Assembly (NCBI RefSeq): GCF_023091745.1
Contig: NC_068911.1
Coordinates: 163,170,004-163,234,003, forward strand
Length of the DNA stretch: 64,000 nucleotides
Reading direction: 5' to 3'
Source: Budorcas taxicolor
Taxonomy: Eukaryota > Chordata > Mammalia > Artiodactyla > Bovidae
Made by a program: the position numbers and the translations under genes. Below, piece by piece: positions 59,052 to 64,000 of the stretch. How positions within the stretch are numbered: position 1 is the stretch's first letter; each line of letters begins with the position of its first letter. The notes beneath the pieces are model-generated. The model saw only the letters and a list, made by a program, of their open reading frames with translations, was not told where the DNA came from and did no database searches.

Positions 59052-59257
59052 GGGCTTCCCAGTTGGTTTACTGGTAAAGAATCCACCTGCCAATGCAGGA
59101 GACGCTTGTTCGATCCCTGGGTCGGGAAGATCCCCTGGAGAAAGAAAGGGCACTCCAGTATTCTTGCCTGTAAAATCCCATGGACAGAGGAGCCTGGCGG
59201 GCTACAGTCCACGGGGTTGCAAAAAGTCGGACACAATTGAGCAACTGAGCACACACA
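59052..59257 (+). mobile_element. Bov-tA SINE
   Basis: Head GGGCTTCCCAGTTGGTTTAC, body ending GTCGGACACAATTGAGCAAC. Flanked by ATGTACAAAGCAA at 59039-59051 and 59258-59270, a perfect 13-bp duplication. Confidence 0.95.
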
Positions 59258-59271
59258 TGTACAAAGCAAAG

Positions 59272-60430
59272 TGAAATGAGTTTGAGCTTATAGCGTGGAG
59301 TGATAAACATGACATCGTAGGTATCACTGCACTTGGTGGGTTGGGACTCCTGATTGGGACATACCGGTGGAAGGGGACACCCCATTCAGAAGCAGCAGAC
59401 CTGTTATGAGGGAGGTGTAGCAGCACCAGGTGTCAGGAAGGGATGCTCCTGTGTGGGAAGCAAGCCGGAAGCCTGAGCGCAGGACCCTGGGAGGAGGAGG
59501 GCGAGGGCAGAGGAGAGGAGCAGCAGCGGGCTGGGAGAGTTCAGCTGGTCCGCCTGACTGAGAGGACGCGAGGGACATGCCCCTAGCACAGACAGCACAG
59601 CTGAGGTGAGAGGCGCGCTAACTCTGGCAGAAGCGTGAGTCCCAGTCTCTGAAGGTCTGATTGGCCTTGCTGATGATTCTGTCTCAGTACCTTGCTGGGT
59701 CCTGGTCGCCAGAGATGGAGAGACTGAGCAGAGTCAGGCAGGTGTTCTCTACCTGAAGAAGGGAAACTTTTAAAACCTGGTAGGCTTCTAAGGGTGAGCT
59801 CTGGAGGAGAGAGCTCTAGAGCAGTGAGGAATGGGCTTGGCTCCGCTCCTGTGTCTCAGCTACTCCTGATAGAAGGGAGAGAGCCCGCCAAGAGGCAGAA
59901 GGAAGTAGGGCCTAGAATTAAGAGTGTTTCAGGAGAGGCACAGGCCTGTCAAACAGACTGACGCTCCCTCCTCACCCTTCCGTAAGAAGTCTGGTCAGGG
60001 CAGGGAGGAAGATGGGCAGGGCTGGTCTGACCTCCACGCCAGAGGTGCTGATAAGGGAAGGAGGTTGCTCCTCTTCCAGTTTACTGGTGGCCTCTTGGCA
60101 GGGGACACTTTTTATAATGGAAAAAATAGATCCTTGGTTCATGCTCTCCTTTGAGAATGACCAGAGCTACCTTCCCAGAAAATGCACTTCACACACAAAA
60201 ACTTTCAAACAAATGCAGCTCATCCGTAACCCTGGACGAGGAGGAACAGGTGCTGAGTCTTAAAGGGAAATTAAAACTACCTGCTTGAAATACGTCTGCC
60301 GTTCAGAGCTTGAATGAATGGGATACTGAGATAGTAAATCAGTGGCCAAATATTTGTTTGTGATTTTTTTTTTTAAGAGGAATGAAGGAGACAGGGAGGG
60401 GTATCAGAAGGCCAACAAATATATTTCCCA
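59272..60430. other. No recognised feature, GA-rich intron
   Basis: Long purine-rich stretches (59480-59560, 59720-59900) without motifs or a coherent open frame. Probably old repeat. Confidence 0.35.
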
Positions 60431-61140
60431 TTTTCCAGAGTAAAAGAAGGTAGACTCCCCAGAGGCTGGTGGAGCTTGGAGCTTGATATTATACCTGTGT
60501 AAGGTTCTAGAAAATATTACTGCTAACGAGATGATTTCTGAGCGTTTTGGAAAGGAAACCGTGTACCCACAGCCAGCATGGATTCACTAAGAGTAAGTTC
60601 AGTCATGCTAATCTCATAGACACGTGTAGATCAGGGGGCGAAGGGCGTGGCTGCCTGGATTCAGTTCTCTGCTCTGAGACTGGTTTAACCTGTCTTTGCA
60701 TCTGTCAGAATGTAGGTGACAATACGAGTATGTTCAGGTTATTAGGTCCTCACATAGTCTATGCGCAGAGAACAGTAGCTGTTAGAATTATTCCTTTATA
60801 TATTAGATGTTGAATGATTGTACAGGTCTGTAACAGACCTGTAAAACAGTGAAAAACTAGGAGCTGGATGGAGTTTCAGGGTAGCAATTCATAATTAATT
60901 GAACACCATATCCATAAGGTGGCAGAAAATGGATTGCCACCATCCTGGAGAGAAATCTTTAGTGGATCTGTCTTCGCTTAGCACAGCTGAAGGTTGTTAT
61001 TAAAGACTCAGATAAAAGGTGACAACAAGTATATGCCACAAAGGAACAGAAAGCAGATCGCAGAGGCCCTGAAATAGGCTTCATAAAGATCCAGAGAGGC
61101 CAGCATACAAAACAGGCCGAAGTTAAATACAGAGAAACTG
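60430..61140 (+). mobile_element. L3/CR1-like LINE, interior part
   Basis: CAGCATGGATTCACTAAGAG followed by TAAGTTCAGTCATGCTAATC resembles L3/CR1 text. Interrupted by a MIR at about 60645. Very diverged. Confidence 0.45.
60645..60800 (+). mobile_element. MIR SINE
   Basis: CTGCCTGGATTCAGTTCTCT, a CTGAGACTGGTTTAACCTGT core-like segment and a CAGAGAACAGTAGCTGTTAG end. Confidence 0.55.
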
Positions 61141-61309
61141 AGGTCTTCAACACAGCACTAAAGCAGTTATCCTCCAGTTAGAGAAAATCTGTAGGTATTA
61201 AAAAACCCTCAAAAACAGGTCTTCCACCTGAGGACCCATCTTTGTAAATAAGAGATGTGAGAATAAGGCATAATAACAGGAAATAATACTAAATGTAGTT
61301 ACACAGTGT

Positions 61310-61485
61310 AATACTTACTAAAATGTAGGTAACTTCATATCATATTCAAACTACCCTATGAAGGAAGTATTATTATTATCTTCTTTACACACAAGGAAAT
61401 GGAAACCTTGAAAAATGTTGGATGAAGTCAGACAATAAATGGGGAAGCCAGAATTTGAACCCAGGCAGTCTGACTGGAGAGCTGA
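61310..61485 (-). mobile_element. MIR-type SINE fragment
   Basis: TATGAAGGAAGTATTATTAT, CACACAAGGAAATGGAAACC and GAATTTGAACCCAGGCAGTC follow the reverse-complement word order of MIR. Orientation is moderately certain. Confidence 0.65.
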
Positions 61486-61734
61486 CCCTGAATAAACAAA
61501 ATTCTGTAAAAGTCCAGTAAAATTAAACAGTATGATGATGCTGCCCCAAAGCTACCTGTGACTACATAACGTGTGACTTAAGGAGCCTGCTGATGGTCTC
61601 GTCCCACTGGAAGCTTATAAAGTACCAACAGTGCACACGTGTTCCAGGAGCTGTGCTTTTCAGAGGCACACGGACTAATAGATGACTTTCAGAAGACAGC
61701 AGATGGCGAGGGGAACTCAGAACCTGTCATCTGA

Positions 61735-61975
61735 GGTGTGCTTAAAGGAACTGGACATATTTAGCCTGGAGAAGAGAAGACTCGACAGGGACTTGCCAAG
61801 AGAGCGCCGCTTGTATTTAAAGTGGGTCCTCAAGGAAATGGATTCCACCTAGTTCTGTGACTCTTCACAGTTTTCTAGAAGTAGCCTGGGGTTAAGTTTT
61901 AACTCTACCGCAGGAGGAACTTTCTAACTTCCGGAGCTCCAGAGGTGAACCACACAGTTGGAAGAATTGAGTCTC
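61735..61975 (+). mobile_element. L3/CR1-like LINE 3' end
   Basis: AAAGGAACTGGACATATTTA, GCCTGGAGAAGAGAAGACTC and AGGAGGAACTTTCTAACTTC are characteristic of the L3/CR1 3' region. Confidence 0.7.
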
Positions 61976-63204
61976 TTGTCTTCGGACATACACAGTCATC
62001 AAGTACAACACTGGGCCAGACGGCTTGCTGAGGCTCTCTGAAAACGAGCCCCCTGGGTCAGCAGCATTTCTTCAGGGATTCCAGGGCCATCTTTGTCACA
62101 TGATGTTTGGGACCCAAAACTCACGTAACTTGTAGGAATCTTTTTAATTCAGTCCACCCTGAAAGTTGGCTGCTCCATCTGCTGGACTTGGGAGATGACC
62201 CCTGACCTCTCTCTGGGTCATGCCAGGGCTTGGCCATATGGGAATTTAGATAGGTTGGGAAGTCAGACCTCATGCTCTTTGTGTCCCCTGCTGGCTGACC
62301 CGGCCACTCTGCTGATGTGGGACCACGTGCGCCCTGTCAGCTTTGCCAGTCGCTCACCAGATTTCGACTACATGACCGCTTCCCTTTGTTTTCTAGTCTG
62401 TCGGTTCCTGTGCTCTCCCCACCTCATCCCCACACACAGCCCACAGCCTGGTTTGAGCTCGCCAAGCTCTTGGCTCTAGTCCCGAGGGTAGGGTTTTTTC
62501 CTGTCTCTCAGGAGAGAGACGCATTGCCCAAGTCCCCACCTCTTTTCCCAGCTTAGTATCAGCCTTTTTCCTCTGTGCCGGCTTTCAAGAATTACTCCTT
62601 CCCTGCTAGATTTTTACTGTCTGCTCCAGGCCCTGATCTGCCATTTATTAGGAAGGACTTCCCTCCCCCAATGCATTGGGGTCAGGCTCCTGCTTGAGCA
62701 GTCTCAGCAACCCCTTTCCAGTCTCTCTCCTCCCCCAAGGCTCCAGAGATGTGATCCCTAGGTTGGCAGTGGTTTCCTGAGCCTCCTGGTCTGTCTAAAC
62801 TGAATGGAAACAGGTAGAATCTCTGATGAGGGCGTACTGGACATTCCCCCTTGCTGTGTGTGGCCCAACTTTGAGCCCTCTTGCTCCTACTGGAAATACA
62901 GCTCTCAGGATAAACAGTCACCTTATTCAGACCAAAAAGAAAAACACTTGTACAGCATGTTTAGGATCTTTGTTTTTCAGAGAAATACTTTCTACCTCCC
63001 TGTACCCAGGAATCCAACCCCGGTTGAGAGCTGTTGCCTCTGAGATGCCTCCTTTCTCTTTGGTCAGATCATGACAGAGCAGTGAGCACTTGGCTCCCAG
63101 CCCTGTACTTGCTCAGAGTGGCCTCCAGAAAGACTTAGCCATGGAGTAGATGAGACACTCAGTCTTGCATGGATCCAGACACAGCAGTCTCTAAATTTGC
63201 TTAT
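61976..63204. other. No recognised feature
   Basis: About 1.2 kb, C/T-rich in 62180-62760. Open frames of up to about 94 codons occur but have no motifs and overlap one another on both strands. Confidence 0.35.
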
Positions 63205-63285
63205 TCGTTGTTCATTCCACAAGTCTCTTGACTGCTTGCTCATGTTGAGCGCTGTTCTTTAGGTTCCGGGGATCAGCAGTGATCT
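63205..63285 (-). mobile_element. L2-type fragment
   Basis: TTCATTCCACAAGTCTCTTG and AGCGCTGTTCTTTAGGTTCC resemble the antisense L2 3' end. Continues beyond the inserted SINE. Confidence 0.5.
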
Positions 63286-63438
63286 TTTTCGTTTGTTTGT
63301 TTTCAGGAGATTTTTTGGGGGGTGGGCCATGTTGTGAGGCTTGCAGGATCTTAGCTCCTTGACCAGGGATCAAACCAAGGCCCCCTGCAGTGGAAACATG
63401 GAAGTCCTAACCACTTGACCACCAGGAAACTCTGGTTT
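63286..63438 (-). mobile_element. CHR-type SINE
   Basis: Reverse complement begins AGAGTTTCCTGGTGGTCAAG, carries GGTTTGATCCCTGGTCAAGG and has a short tail. Flanked by AGCAGTGATCT at 63275-63285 and 63439-63449, a perfect 11-bp duplication. Confidence 0.9.
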
Positions 63439-63894
63439 AGCAGTGATCTGCCCAGACAAACCCCTGCCCTTGAGGTCCTAACTCGGGAGAGCTGTCATAG
63501 ACCACATGTCATAGACATAGCACTTTACATTGAGAGTAGCATGTTAGAGGCAGGACACTACTTAACAAGTATTCTTGATATATTCCCTTAAAGTTCTCAT
63601 GTTCCTCTCTCCTTCACATAAGACCCTATGGGACAATATAAATATATTAAGATAATATAAATTCTTCTAGCCCTGCCATCTCCTCCTTCCCCATATTTCT
63701 TCCCAGATTCTTGAAGTTACTCAGACTCCAGGTTTTCTCATTTTGCCTGCTTAATCCCCAAAGGACACTTGGGGGAAATCTTCCATGGGCATAGGATGCA
63801 TACCCTATCCAGCAGTTTGAACACCTGTAAATCGTTGGGGTGGGGTTAGAAGCCTAGAAACGTTCTTCAAAGATTGCTTAATGTGGTGTGTTCC

Positions 63895-64000
63895 CAAACA
63901 TGTTCCTGGATTCTGTTGGTTCATTCATTTATTTATTAAATATTAAGCTCTTACTATGTGCTGGTTACTGCATAGGTGCTGGGAATTCAGAGATCAGTAA
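63895..64000 (-). mobile_element. L2-type 3' end, cut by the window edge
   Basis: TTCATTCATTTATTTATTAA, TTACTATGTGCTGGTTACTG and GGTGCTGGGAATTCAGAGAT are the antisense of the L2/MIR-family 3' end. Confidence 0.65.

Larger units (their letters stand above)
1..64000 (+). other. CAB39: CAB39 (MO25-alpha) gene body, partial at both ends
   Basis: Four spliced coding exons on the + strand encode the N-terminal 189 residues of CAB39, so the whole window appears to lie within this gene. Known role: CAB39 is a cytoplasmic scaffold that binds the STRAD pseudokinase and locks LKB1 (STK11) in an active state upstream of AMPK; it also activates STE20-family kinases such as SPAK/OSR1 and MST3/4. I infer that the non-coding exon 1 and CpG-rich promoter lie left of base 1, because the first coding exon is preceded by a splice acceptor rather than a promoter. 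The remaining coding exons, which carry most of the STRAD WEF-motif pocket, lie beyond base 64000. Residues differ from the paralogue CAB39L at many places (for example the MPFPFGK start), so the paralogue is excluded. Confidence 0.93.
57786..64000 (+). other. CAB39: CAB39 intron 5, 5' part (at least 6.2 kb)
   Basis: Starts with donor GTAACA after the last exon in the window. It contains a short BovB 3' piece, one Bov-tA, MIR copies, an L3/CR1-like element and L2 fragments with a CHR-type SINE. The stretches 57793-58518, 59272-60430 and 61976-63204 show nothing I can name. Long GA-rich parts near 59460-60060 look like old repeat rather than gene. Confidence 0.8.

Noticed and set aside
57786..64000. 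A fifth CAB39 coding exon (starting DLLTRHK) in the right end
   Set aside because: I read through the region and found no matching codons; it most likely lies beyond the window.

Overview
This window is mammalian nuclear DNA from a ruminant. The mobile elements show this: many Bov-tA tRNA-derived SINEs, one dimeric Bov-A2 SINE and about eleven BovB (RTE-clade) LINE pieces, the usual repeat set of pecoran ruminants such as cattle, sheep and goats. I cannot name the species from sequence alone.

One protein-coding gene is present, on the + strand. It is CAB39 (MO25-alpha), the armadillo-type scaffold of the LKB1-STRAD-MO25 kinase complex. The window holds the first coding exon (24043-24198, ATG at 24085) and the next three coding exons (47006-47170, 51329-51447, 57617-57785). 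They have canonical GT/AG borders, compatible phases (0, 0, 2, 0), and together encode residues 1-189 of a protein usually 341 residues long. The promoter and 5' non-coding exon(s) must lie upstream of base 1, and the C-terminal half downstream of base 64000. The rest is intron: at least 24 kb of intron 1, then introns of about 22.8, 4.2 and 6.2 kb, then at least 6.2 kb.

Intron 1 holds a processed FAU/RPS30 pseudogene (about 1755-1992, minus), a 2.6 kb antisense BovB (4271-6848), a near-full-length sense BovB (8313-11435), a 1.4 kb antisense BovB (16899-18302), a local tandem duplication near 12.8-13.1 kb and many SINEs. Intron 2 holds BovB insertions in older L2 and L1 copies, an L1 nested in an older L1 (30.1-32.5 kb), a Bov-A2, old repeats and a poly-C tract beside a mariner MITE. 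Intron 3 ends in a 54-bp minisatellite (50504-51299) that stops 29 bp before coding exon 4. Intron 4 carries an L1 split by BovB and a short inverted duplication. The last part holds MIR, L3/CR1-like, L2 and SINE copies.

I found no candidate for an undescribed gene system. The observations most worth checking are the minisatellite at the CAB39 exon 4 acceptor, the kilobase-scale inverted BovB pair in intron 1, and the shared RT active-site change and shared endonuclease frameshift in those two BovB copies. Repeat names come from recognised sequence features, not a library search. Repeat edges are usually good to about 10 bp, and for ancient copies only to about 50-100 bp.
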